64,000 nt of DNA from positions 8,439,486 through 8,503,485 of the forward strand of contig NZ_CP022161.1 of the NCBI RefSeq assembly GCF_002214185.1, in the 5' to 3' direction. The notes under the pieces were generated by a model. It was not told the DNA's origin, did not search any database, and saw only the letters and a program-made list of their open reading frames with translations. The position numbers and the translations under genes are program-made. This document shows, piece after piece, positions 36,171 to 43,827 of this stretch; the stretch's first letter is position 1, and each line of letters starts with the position of its first letter. The stretch is from Streptomyces capitiformicae. GTDB lineage: Bacteria > Actinomycetota > Actinomycetes > Streptomycetales > Streptomycetaceae.

Positions 36171-37402
36171 CTCCCGGCAACTTCCGAAAGGTACGCCCGA
36201 GTCTTCTCCGCCTCATAGAAGTACCCCTCGAAATCCGCCGGGTCGTCGAAACCGTTGACAAACCGATTCGCCACCACCGGCAGCCTCTCCGCGACCCCGA
36301 TCAACTCCACCACATGCGAACCCGGCGGAGCCAACATCGTGTTGGTCCACTTCGTCACCGGCCCCACAATCTGCCAGAACCGCTCGAACGTCCGCCCCAT
36401 CCACGCCTCGTCGAACTCCTTCTCCCCGTGTTCGAGGATCGCGTCGAGGTACACGGCCGCACACTTGGTCGCCGAGTTCGCCCCCTGCCCGGTGAGCGGA
36501 TCGTTGGCCACGACCACGTCCCCGGCACCCAGCACCAGCCCGCCACCGGGGAGCCGCGCGGAGGGGTGCCGCACGGTCGGCGTGTAGCGGCCCGCCAACG
36601 CCGCACCCACGTCGGTCACCTCGACCTCGCCGGCCCGCGCGTACTCCCACGGGGTGTACCGCTCCATGAGTTCCAGGGTCAGTTCGAGATGCCGCCCGGC
36701 GTCCCGGACGCCGCCGAACACATCGAGCGGACCGCCGGGCAGCCCCAGCCAGAACAGGGCGTCTGCGCGCCCGGAGGTGGTGAGGACGGGCTGGACGATG
36801 AGTTCGCCGACGCCGGGCACGAGGTTGCAGCGGGCCGCGTCGAAGTCGGGGTGCTCGGGGCGGGGGCCGAGGCCGTGGACGTAGACGGCGGCGAGGGCGC
36901 GCTGCGGCTCGGTGTAGGGCGAGCGGGAGGCATCGCGATCGAACATCCGCACAAGTTCACCCTTGCCCGCCGAGACGACCACGAGGTCGTACATGCGGGA
37001 GAAGTAGTCGAGGTCGGAGACCGCGGCGCCGTGGATGACCAGTTGGCCGCCACGGTGGGCGAAGGTCTCCAGCCAGCCGGCCATCTTCACCCGCTGGTCG
37101 ACGGCCTGCGCGTACCCGTCCAGCCGGCCCACCCAGTCCACGGCGCGCTGCCTGTCCGGGCCGGCGACGGAGACCCCGATGCCCTCGATCCTGGGGGCCT
37201 GGGACTCCCAGAAGTTCAGCCCGAGGTCGCGCTCGTGGCGCAGCGCCGAGTCGAACATGCACTGCGTGGACATGATCCGGCCGGTGCGTATCTCGTCGGG
37301 GGTCCGGTTGGACATCAGCGTGACCTCGTACCCGTGCGACTGCAGTCCGAGGGCCAGTTGCAGCCCGGACTGGCCGGCTCCGACGACGAGTATCTTCCGC
37401 AT
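36167..37402 (-). CDS. Styrene/indole monooxygenase-like flavoprotein (StyA family) of the conservon
   Basis: 411 residues. The FAD-binding GxGxxG motif is at the very start (MRKILVVGAGQSGLQLALGL). The middle shows MSNRTPDEIRTGRIMSTQCM and the C-terminal FAD site GAGDVVVANDPLTGQGANSA, all typical of StyA-type FAD-dependent oxygenases that take reduced flavin from a partner reductase. It lies 70 bases after the GTPase gene of the conservon, so it is probably its fifth member; no reductase is adjacent. The stop codon lies in the CTAG at the edge of a MITE. Confidence 0.85.
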   Translation of the reverse strand: MRKILVVGAGQSGLQLALGLQSHGYEVTLMSNRTPDEIRTGRIMSTQCMFDSALRHERDLGLNFWESQAPRIEGIGVSVAGPDRQRAVDWVGRLDGYAQAVDQRVKMAGWLETFAHRGGQLVIHGAAVSDLDYFSRMYDLVVVSAGKGELVRMFDRDASRSPYTEPQRALAAVYVHGLGPRPEHPDFDAARCNLVPGVGELIVQPVLTTSGRADALFWLGLPGGPLDVFGGVRDAGRHLELTLELMERYTPWEYARAGEVEVTDVGAALAGRYTPTVRHPSARLPGGGLVLGAGDVVVANDPLTGQGANSATKCAAVYLDAILEHGEKEFDEAWMGRTFERFWQIVGPVTKWTNTMLAPPGSHVVELIGVAERLPVVANRFVNGFDDPADFEGYFYEAEKTRAYLSEVAGS

Positions 37403-37472
37403 CCGGGCTGGGCTCCTCAGTTCGTCCTCTTCGTCCCCCTGGTCGGCTCGGTCCGCCGACCCCTGGCCGGGA

Positions 37473-38222
37473 CTACTCGGGGGTGACGGATATCGCGTGC
37501 GCGCACAGCGCCAGCAGGGTCTCCATCGCCGAGGCCCGCTTGCGCGCGTCCATGATCATGACAGGTACATGCGCGGCCACGGTCAGCGCCTCCCGGACGT
37601 CCTCGGGGTCGAACCGCTCGCTGCCGTCGAACGCGTTCACCGCGACGACGTACGGCAGTCCGCAGCTCTCGAAGTAGTCGAGCGCGGGGAAGCAGTCGCC
37701 GAGGCGGCGGGTGTCGGCGAGGACGACCGCGCCGATCGCGCCGCGCGTCATGTCGTCCCACATGAACCAGAACCGCTCCTGGCCGGGCGTGCCGAACAGA
37801 TAGAGGACCAGGTCGTCGGCGAGCGTGATGCGGCCGTAGTCCATGGCCACGGTGGTGGTGAGCTTGCCCGGGGTCACGGAGAGGTCGTCCGTGGCGGCGC
37901 TGGCCTCGGTCATCAGCGCCTCGGTCCTGAGGGGGGTGATCTCGGAGACCGCGCCGACGAAGGTGGTCTTGCCGACGCCGAAGCCGCCCGCCACCACGAT
38001 CTTCGTGGCGATCGGGGCCTTGGAGAGGTCGGCCTGCCAGGGCTTCAGCTCCTCCTCGGGCTCCTCCTGGGCCGCGGGCTCCGGCCCGGGCCGAGGCACG
38101 TCGACGCGAGGGGCGTTCACGTCGACATCGACGCGGGGGGCGTCGTCGACGCCCGGGGTGACGCCGGGCCTGGCGTCGGGGGCGACGCCAGGCGAGGCGG
38201 CGTCAGAGACGGCGGAGTCCAC
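37473..38222 (-). CDS. cvnD: Conservon small GTPase (CvnD type)
   Basis: 249 residues. A Pro/Asp/Val-rich N-terminus of about 60 residues precedes a small GTPase domain: P-loop VVAGGFGVGKTTFVG, G3 region LVLYLFGTPGQERFWFMWDD, and VAVNAFDG for the base. CvnD proteins act with CvnA-C as a membrane-associated signalling complex, likened to eukaryotic GPCR-G-protein modules. GTG 38222 overlaps the CvnC gene by 20 bases. Confidence 0.92.
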   Translation of the reverse strand: MDSAVSDAASPGVAPDARPGVTPGVDDAPRVDVDVNAPRVDVPRPGPEPAAQEEPEEELKPWQADLSKAPIATKIVVAGGFGVGKTTFVGAVSEITPLRTEALMTEASAATDDLSVTPGKLTTTVAMDYGRITLADDLVLYLFGTPGQERFWFMWDDMTRGAIGAVVLADTRRLGDCFPALDYFESCGLPYVVAVNAFDGSERFDPEDVREALTVAAHVPVMIMDARKRASAMETLLALCAHAISVTPE

Positions 38223-38643
38223 TCAGCACCCTTTCCAGCAGAGCGCGGTCCGGCTGTCCCGGTCCGTGACCTGTTCCGTACACACGGATCTTTCCCTGGT
38301 CCGCGAGATCACTGAGGAGGACACGGACCACACCGAGCGGCATTCTCAGCAGCGCGGCGATCTCCGCCACCGTCCGCATACGGCGGCAGAGTTCGACGAT
38401 GGCCCGCATCTCGGGCATCACCTTGGTGTTGAGTGAACCATTCTCCAATTGCGGCCGCTCCGCCGGGGCTTCGAGTACGGCGACGAACGTCTCGACGAGC
38501 AGCACATGACCGAAGCGCGTACGGCCACCGGTGAGCGAGTAGGGGCGTACGCGGGCGGGTTTACGGTCCCCGCCGCGCACCGGAAGCCGCTTCGAGGCAC
38601 CGCCCTTGTGGACACTCTTCTGCGTGCCCTTCGAGCCGCTCAT
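38203..38643 (-). CDS. cvnC: Conservon DUF742 protein (CvnC type)
   Basis: 146 residues. A basic N-terminus leads into the DUF742 domain: RVRPYSLTGGRTRFGHVLLV, LNTKVMPEMRAIVELCRRMR, and the winged-helix-like VAEIAALLRMPLGVVRVLLS. It is the third member of the conservon and probably bridges sensor and GTPase. It starts in an ATGA overlap with the CvnB stop and overlaps CvnD by 20 bases. Confidence 0.93.
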   Translation of the reverse strand: MSGSKGTQKSVHKGGASKRLPVRGGDRKPARVRPYSLTGGRTRFGHVLLVETFVAVLEAPAERPQLENGSLNTKVMPEMRAIVELCRRMRTVAEIAALLRMPLGVVRVLLSDLADQGKIRVYGTGHGPGQPDRALLERVLSGLRRL

Positions 38644-39164
38644 CGTCGGCTCCCGGCCGCCTCGGTCTCCTTGTGGGCCTCGCTCTCCAACGACTTGCGC
38701 AGCTCGCTGCGGAGTTCGGGGGTCAGCACATGGCCGGCGCGGCCGACGAAGAGCGCCATGTGGTACGCCACCACACTCATGTCGCAGTCGGGGGCGCCGT
38801 GCACACCGAGCAGCGAGCCGTCGCTGATCGACATCACGAAGAGGTTGCCCTCGTCCATCGCGACCATCGTCTGTTTGACCCCGCCGAACTCCATCAGCTT
38901 GGCGGCGCCGATGGTGAGGCTGCCGATGCCGGAGACGATGGTGGCCAGGTCGGCGGCGGAACCCCGGGGGCCCTGGGGCCGTGCGTCGCGGGTCTCGCGG
39001 CGGGCCTCGGCGTTTCTGCCGGGGTCGGAGGAGAGGAGGAGCAGACCGTCGGAGGAGACCACCGCGACCGACAGCAGCCCCGGCACCTCCTCGACGAGGT
39101 TGGTCAGCAGCCAGTGCAGGTTGCGGGCTTCACTGCTCAGGCCGAAGGTACTGGGCGCGGTCAA
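38640..39164 (-). CDS. cvnB: Conservon roadblock/LC7 protein (CvnB type)
   Basis: 174 residues. Roadblock/LC7 fold: RNLHWLLTNLVEEVPGLLSV, AVVSSDGLLLLSS, ASGIGSL-type helix (IVSGIGSLTIGAAKLMEFGG) and LFVMSISDGSLLGV. CvnB proteins are thought to act as the GTPase-regulating partner of CvnD. The start is TTG at 39164, overlapping the CvnA stop (TTGA); it is used because the alignment to CvnB proteins begins there. Confidence 0.92.
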   Translation of the reverse strand: MTAPSTFGLSSEARNLHWLLTNLVEEVPGLLSVAVVSSDGLLLLSSDPGRNAEARRETRDARPQGPRGSAADLATIVSGIGSLTIGAAKLMEFGGVKQTMVAMDEGNLFVMSISDGSLLGVHGAPDCDMSVVAYHMALFVGRAGHVLTPELRSELRKSLESEAHKETEAAGSRR

Positions 39165-41956
39165 CTGCTTGCCTCCTCGGAAGTGCCCCCCGTGGTGTCA
39201 ACTGCCTCTGTCCGGTACTCATGCGTCTCGGGCATCCGTGTCTCGCCCGACTGCTCGGCGATCTCGGCCTCGACGTCCCGGCGCCCCTGCCTCGCCCCCT
39301 TGTGGAACCCGCCGAGCCGGCGCCTGAGCTCCTCGGCGTTCACGCCCCCGACGCGCGGCCTGGGGACCGTGGACGGGGCTGCGGTGATCCTGGGCGTGCG
39401 CTTGGGCAGGCCCTTGTCGGTGAGGCGCGGCGCCTCCTCGCCCGACGTGCGGGCCGCGTCCCCCTCGTCGGCGTCCCCCTCGTCCGCGGCACGCTCGTGT
39501 GTGTCGGGTTCGTCGGCGGCGGTCTCCTCCGGGACCACGGGAGCGAAGAGCTCCATGGTGGTCTCGGAGACGGACTCGTGCCGGGCCTCGGGCTCGGGAT
39601 CGTCCTGCGGTACGGCGGTCTCGGGGGCCGTTCCCGCTGTCTCGGCCGCCTCCCGTGCCCGCAGCGCCCGCTCCGCCGCCTCGATGAGCGGGTCCCCGTC
39701 GCCCTCCGGCTCGCGTACGGTGACCGAACGGCCGGTCAAGGCACCCGAGTTGGCCTCGGCCACGGCGCCCGGCAGGGACAGGGTGTGGGTGAGCCCGGCC
39801 GGGGTGCCGACGGGTACGCCGGGGGTGGGGGCCAGCAGCGACTTGGGGAGCACGACGATCGCCGCGGTGCCGCCCCCGTCCTGCTTCTGGAGCCGTACGC
39901 CGGTGCCGAGCCGGTGGGCGAGGCGGGCCACGACGTACAGGCCGAGGCCGAGCCCCTCGCCGTCCTCCTGGTCGTAGGGGGCCTCGGGGTCGAAGTCGGT
40001 GAGGCGGGAGTTGAGCCTCGCGATCCGCTCGGCGGCGATGCCGATGCCGCCGTCCTGGACGGAGAGGGCGATCTCGCCGTTCTCCATCAGCCAGCCGGAG
40101 ACCTCGACGGACATCTCCGGCGGCGAGAACGACGTGCCGTTCTCCATCAGTTCGGCCAGCAGATGGCTGAGGTCGTCCGCGGCGAACCCGGCGACGTGCG
40201 CGGCCGGCGGCAGGGCGGCGATGCGCACGCGCTCGTAGCGCTCGATCTCGCTGACCGCGGCGCGGACCACATCCACGAGCGGGACGGGTCCCGCGTGGTG
40301 CTGGACATGCTCGTGGCCGGCCAGGACGAGGAGGTTCTCGCTGTGGCGGCGCATGACGGTCGCGAAGTGGTCCAGCTTGAAGAGGGTGGCGAGCCGGTCG
40401 GGGTCCTGCTCGCGCTCCTCCAGCGACTCGATGACGGCGAGCTGGCGCTCGACGAGGCCGAGGGTGCGCAGGGCGAGGTTGACGAAGGTGGCGTGGACGC
40501 TGTGCCGGATCTGCGTCAGATGGGCGGTGGCCTCGGCGAGTTCGGCGCGCAGCCGGTCGCGGTCGTCGGCCATGGTCTTGCGCTGGCCGATGAGGTGCTT
40601 GCGGTCGCCCTCCAGGGGCGCGAGCCGCTCGTGCAGGGCGAGGGCGTGCGCGTGGAGCGCGTTGACGGAGCGTACGACCTGGGCGAACTCGTCGTTGCGG
40701 CCGGTGAACTTGATGGGTTCCTCGGTGCTCGGGTCGCCCGCGAGACGGGCCGAGCCGATGCGCACCACGGCGAGCGGGCGGGTGAGCGAGCGGGCCATGC
40801 CGGTGGCGATGCCGACGGCGACGAGCATCAGGGCGCCGAGGACGGCGATGCGGATCTCCAGCGCGGTGACGTCGTCGTCGCGCAGCTGGGCCAGGTCCTT
40901 GGTGCGCTGGTCGTAGAGGGAGGACTCGGCGCCGCGCATCAGGTCGACGCGGGCGGAGAGCGCCGCGTTCACCTTCTTGGCGCTGGTGCCGGCCTCGCTG
41001 TCGGAGAGGGTGGGCTCGTCGGTGAGCTTCGCCAGGTAGGTGTCGGCGGTGTCCGCCTCGGGGCCGGTGACCGTGGAGTCGTACGAGGAGCGGGCGGCGG
41101 CGGGCGCGATCTCGCGGAAGTGGGCGAGGGCGGCGTCGGAGCGGACGCGGGCCTGCTGGGCGGCGGCGCTGAGGGCGTCGCGCTGCTTCTTGTCGGCGGC
41201 CGAGGCGCCGGTCGTGGTGGTGGGCAGGCCGGTGACCGGGTCGATGACGGTCTGGGTGGTCGTCGGGACGTTGAGCGCGGCGAGGAGCAGTCCGCGGGCG
41301 GCGGCGGCCTGCTGGACGGCGCTGTCGAGCTCGGCGAGGGCGTATGCGCCGCCGCCCGCGCGGGACGGGAGCTGCTCGGCCAGTTCCTCGGCGAGGGCGT
41401 GGAGTTCGGTGACGACGGCGGTGTACGCCCGGTGCGCTTCGAAAGCGGTGCTCTCATCGGAGAGCGCCGCTTTCCGTACGCCGGCGATGGACTGGATGTC
41501 CTCGCGCAGGGCGGCGGAGGTGTCGGTGTCCGCGCTCAGTTCCTCGATCTGGAGGTCGACGCGGTCGCTGTGCTGCTTGCTCGGCGCGGCCGAGTCCGGC
41601 CGCCCGGCGGCGATGTAGGCGGTGACCTCGTCGCGCTCGTCTCCCAGCGCGTGGGCGAGGGTGAGGGTCTGCTGGGTCCGCTCGGCGAGCGTCACCAGGT
41701 TCTGGGTGTCGTGCAGTTGCTCCGAGGCGGCGAGGATCGAGGGCGCCCCGGCACCCGCTATGGCGGCGGCGACGACGGCCACGGCCACGATGAGCCGGTT
41801 GCGTACATGCGCCTTGCGCCCGGTGCCGACGGTGGGAGCCTGCCGCTGTACCGGCCCCTGCCGGTTCGGGGAGGCCGCGGAGGCCGTCGATGCCGCCTTC
41901 TTGGCTGCCTTCTTCTCCGCGCGCCGAGGCCGCGTCTTCTGCACCGGTGCTCGCAT
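39161..41956 (-). CDS. cvnA: Conservon sensor histidine-kinase-like protein (CvnA type)
   Basis: About 931 residues from ATG 41956. A short basic cytoplasmic head precedes the first membrane helix (RLIVAVAVVAAAIAGAGAPS). A large extracellular nitrate/sulfate-sensor-like domain (about 280 residues) follows, then a second helix (IAVLGALMLVAVGIATGMA), HAMP and an ATPase domain with LLAELMENGTSFSPP and GEGLGLGLYVVARLAHRLG. The C-terminal 200 residues are acidic and low complexity. CvnA proteins look like kinases but signal to the CvnBCD proteins. The start is uncertain; a longer in-frame start at 42208 exists without better support. Confidence 0.9.
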   Translation of the reverse strand: MRAPVQKTRPRRAEKKAAKKAASTASAASPNRQGPVQRQAPTVGTGRKAHVRNRLIVAVAVVAAAIAGAGAPSILAASEQLHDTQNLVTLAERTQQTLTLAHALGDERDEVTAYIAAGRPDSAAPSKQHSDRVDLQIEELSADTDTSAALREDIQSIAGVRKAALSDESTAFEAHRAYTAVVTELHALAEELAEQLPSRAGGGAYALAELDSAVQQAAAARGLLLAALNVPTTTQTVIDPVTGLPTTTTGASAADKKQRDALSAAAQQARVRSDAALAHFREIAPAAARSSYDSTVTGPEADTADTYLAKLTDEPTLSDSEAGTSAKKVNAALSARVDLMRGAESSLYDQRTKDLAQLRDDDVTALEIRIAVLGALMLVAVGIATGMARSLTRPLAVVRIGSARLAGDPSTEEPIKFTGRNDEFAQVVRSVNALHAHALALHERLAPLEGDRKHLIGQRKTMADDRDRLRAELAEATAHLTQIRHSVHATFVNLALRTLGLVERQLAVIESLEEREQDPDRLATLFKLDHFATVMRRHSENLLVLAGHEHVQHHAGPVPLVDVVRAAVSEIERYERVRIAALPPAAHVAGFAADDLSHLLAELMENGTSFSPPEMSVEVSGWLMENGEIALSVQDGGIGIAAERIARLNSRLTDFDPEAPYDQEDGEGLGLGLYVVARLAHRLGTGVRLQKQDGGGTAAIVVLPKSLLAPTPGVPVGTPAGLTHTLSLPGAVAEANSGALTGRSVTVREPEGDGDPLIEAAERALRAREAAETAGTAPETAVPQDDPEPEARHESVSETTMELFAPVVPEETAADEPDTHERAADEGDADEGDAARTSGEEAPRLTDKGLPKRTPRITAAPSTVPRPRVGGVNAEELRRRLGGFHKGARQGRRDVEAEIAEQSGETRMPETHEYRTEAVDTTGGTSEEASS

Positions 41957-42321
41957 TCCTGACTCGATGTACCCATGGCCCGGGTGACGTTCCGTCAACT
42001 GGTCACTTACGGCCGTCCCCCCGGTACGGCTCCCGACCCTCCCAGTGCCGGTGGGCAGTGGTCCCGCATCGTCAGTCCCGCCACCCGAAGGAGTGAACAT
42101 CCCCGGGGAGTTGGCGGGCAAGTTCCTCCGGCTCGCGCCAACGCCCCGGGCCGGGGGCCGGTTGGACGTCGGCGACGCGCTTTGACAGTATTCGCCGCCG
42201 CGCTTCACCGCTCACGATCATTCCATGCCAAACCCGGCGCCCGGCCTGGAAGGTCCGGGCCGCACGGCAACCATTGTCGGCCTTTCGTGGATCTTATGGA
42301 GGGTGTGTGCAGACTGGCCGA
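41957..42321. other. Divergent intergenic region between conservon and PP2C-like gene
   Basis: 365 bases with no supported gene. The right half is less GC-rich (TATTCGCCGCCG, GGATCTTATGGAGGG) and must hold the two divergent promoters. The N-terminal part of cvnA could extend into this stretch if its true start lies upstream. No clear operator palindrome was found. Confidence 0.5.
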
Positions 42322-43107
42322 ATGCGTACTGAACTCGTCTCGGAGCCCGGCGACCCGACCGGCCCCAACGAGGACTTCGCGGCGGTCGCGCTTCCCGCGG
42401 GAGGGCAGGGCGGCACCCTGGTCCTCCTGGACGGCGTGACACCACCGCCCACCGACTACGGCTGTCGACATTCGGTCGCATGGTTCAGCTCCCGTCTCGG
42501 CGGTACCCTGACCGAACTGTCCGTTTCGCAGCGGGATTCGCCGTTGCCTGACGTCCTCTCACAGGCCATTTCTCGTACCGCTGAGGCGCATACGCAAACC
42601 TGTGACCTTTCTCACCCAAGAACTCCACAGGCAACAGTGGTCCTCGCCCGCTGGTCGGCCACGGCCGTGGAGTACCTGGTGCTGTCGGACTCGGCCCTGC
42701 TGTTCGAGGCACCGGACGGATCGGTGACGGCGGTCCTGGACGACCGCCTGTCACGACTCCCGCGGGCTTCACTCGCCACGGCCGCCATCGCCGACTCCAC
42801 CGTCCGGAACAAGGAGGGCGGCTTCTGGACGGCGGCGGCCGATCCGTCCGTGGCCGTCCGGGCGGTGACAGGGACGGTCCCTCGCGAGAAGGTCCGGGCC
42901 CTGGCCGCATTGACGGACGGGGCGACCCGATGGGTCGAGCGCTTCCGGGAGGGCGACTGGGGGGACTGCTTCACGTTCATACGAAAGGAGGGCGCGGGAG
43001 CGCTGGTGGACCGCGTACGGGAGCTTGAACGGGCCGATGTCGAGCGGCGGTTCCTGGGGCCGAGCAAGACGCATGACGACTCGAGCGTGGTGTTCGCGGA
43101 GCTGTGA
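42322..43107 (+). CDS. Protein phosphatase 2C-like domain protein
   Basis: 261 residues. PP2C-like layout: PTGPNEDFAAVALP, GGTLVLLDGVTPPPTDYG, VVLARWSATAVEYLVLSDS, RALAALTDGATRWVERF and KTHDDSSVVFAEL at the end. The metal-binding aspartates are partly kept (LDGV, LTDGAT, HDDSS), so activity is plausible. It is divergent from the conservon. Start: ATG 42322 is used; GTG 42307, just after GGAGGG, is a real alternative adding five residues. Confidence 0.75.
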   Translation: MRTELVSEPGDPTGPNEDFAAVALPAGGQGGTLVLLDGVTPPPTDYGCRHSVAWFSSRLGGTLTELSVSQRDSPLPDVLSQAISRTAEAHTQTCDLSHPRTPQATVVLARWSATAVEYLVLSDSALLFEAPDGSVTAVLDDRLSRLPRASLATAAIADSTVRNKEGGFWTAAADPSVAVRAVTGTVPREKVRALAALTDGATRWVERFREGDWGDCFTFIRKEGAGALVDRVRELERADVERRFLGPSKTHDDSSVVFAEL

Positions 43108-43123
43108 GGGGCGCCCCCGGTCG

Positions 43124-43618
43124 TCAGCCGTCCGCTCCCCGGTTCAGCTGGTGCAGCAGCCGCGCCAGTTCAGCCACTTCGTCGCGGTCCCAGCCCGCCA
43201 GCTGCCGTACGTACGCCACGCGCCGCGCGTCCCGTACCGCCCGGAATCGCGCGCGTCCCTCGTCCGTGAGGTGGACGAGCCAGGCGCGGCCGTCGGCGGG
43301 GTCGGGTTCGCGGGCGATGAGGCCAAGGTGTTCGAGGGCGCGGAGCTGGCGGGACATGGTGGCCTTGCCGACGCCGATGTACGCGGCGAGTTCGGTGGCG
43401 CGGAGGCGACCGGCCTCGTCGAGGCGGGCCAGCAGACCGTACGCGGCGGACTCCAGGTCCGGGTGGACCGCCCGGGCCATCTCGCCGGACTTGGCGCGGG
43501 CGCGCCGCAGCAGGACCGTCAGCTCCCGCTCCAGCGCCAGGAAGGCCTGGTCCATGCCGCCCGTCGGCAGGCCGGCCCCGGCACCGCTCCCGTCGCCGTT
43601 TCCGCCCTCGTCGTGCAC
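43124..43618 (-). CDS. MarR-family transcriptional regulator
   Basis: 164 residues. Winged helix: AAYGLLARLDEAGRLRATEL, AAYIGVGKATMSRQLRALEH, then the wing DPADGRAWLVHLTDEGRARF. It begins with GTG 43618 after AGGAG. MarR proteins are dimeric repressors released by small aromatic ligands. The target cannot be assigned: its neighbours are a convergent PP2C-like gene and lon upstream on the same strand behind a terminator. Confidence 0.9.
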   Translation of the reverse strand: MHDEGGNGDGSGAGAGLPTGGMDQAFLALERELTVLLRRARAKSGEMARAVHPDLESAAYGLLARLDEAGRLRATELAAYIGVGKATMSRQLRALEHLGLIAREPDPADGRAWLVHLTDEGRARFRAVRDARRVAYVRQLAGWDRDEVAELARLLHQLNRGADG

Positions 43619-43737
43619 ATCAGCTCCTGATTCCGTTGTCGCTCTGTCTGGGTTCTCGCTTTGTCTGGATTTGCCGACGTCAGTATTTCGCAGGCGCGGA
43701 CCGACCTCAGCCGCACCCCGGCCCCCGCTGACAGGCG

Positions 43738-43772
43738 AAAAGGCCCGGTGTCCCGCAGGGACCCGGGCCTTC
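43738..43772 (-). terminator. Rho-independent terminator downstream of lon
   Basis: AAGGCCCGGTGTCCC (43740-43754) and GGGACCCGGGCCTT (43758-43771) form a long GC-rich stem with a GCA loop and one bulge. On the minus strand the stem is followed by a short U-run from the AAAA at 43738. It lies 56 bases after the lon stop, separating lon from the MarR gene. Confidence 0.8.
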
Positions 43773-43827
43773 CGCCATCCGGTGGGCGTCCGTCACTCCG
43801 CCACCGGAGCCTTCGGGGCGAAGCCGC

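Noticed and set aside
39499..41962. Long plus-strand open frames over the conservon sensor gene
   Set aside because: They are antisense shadows caused by high GC at third codon positions; the minus-strand frames carry all recognisable domains.
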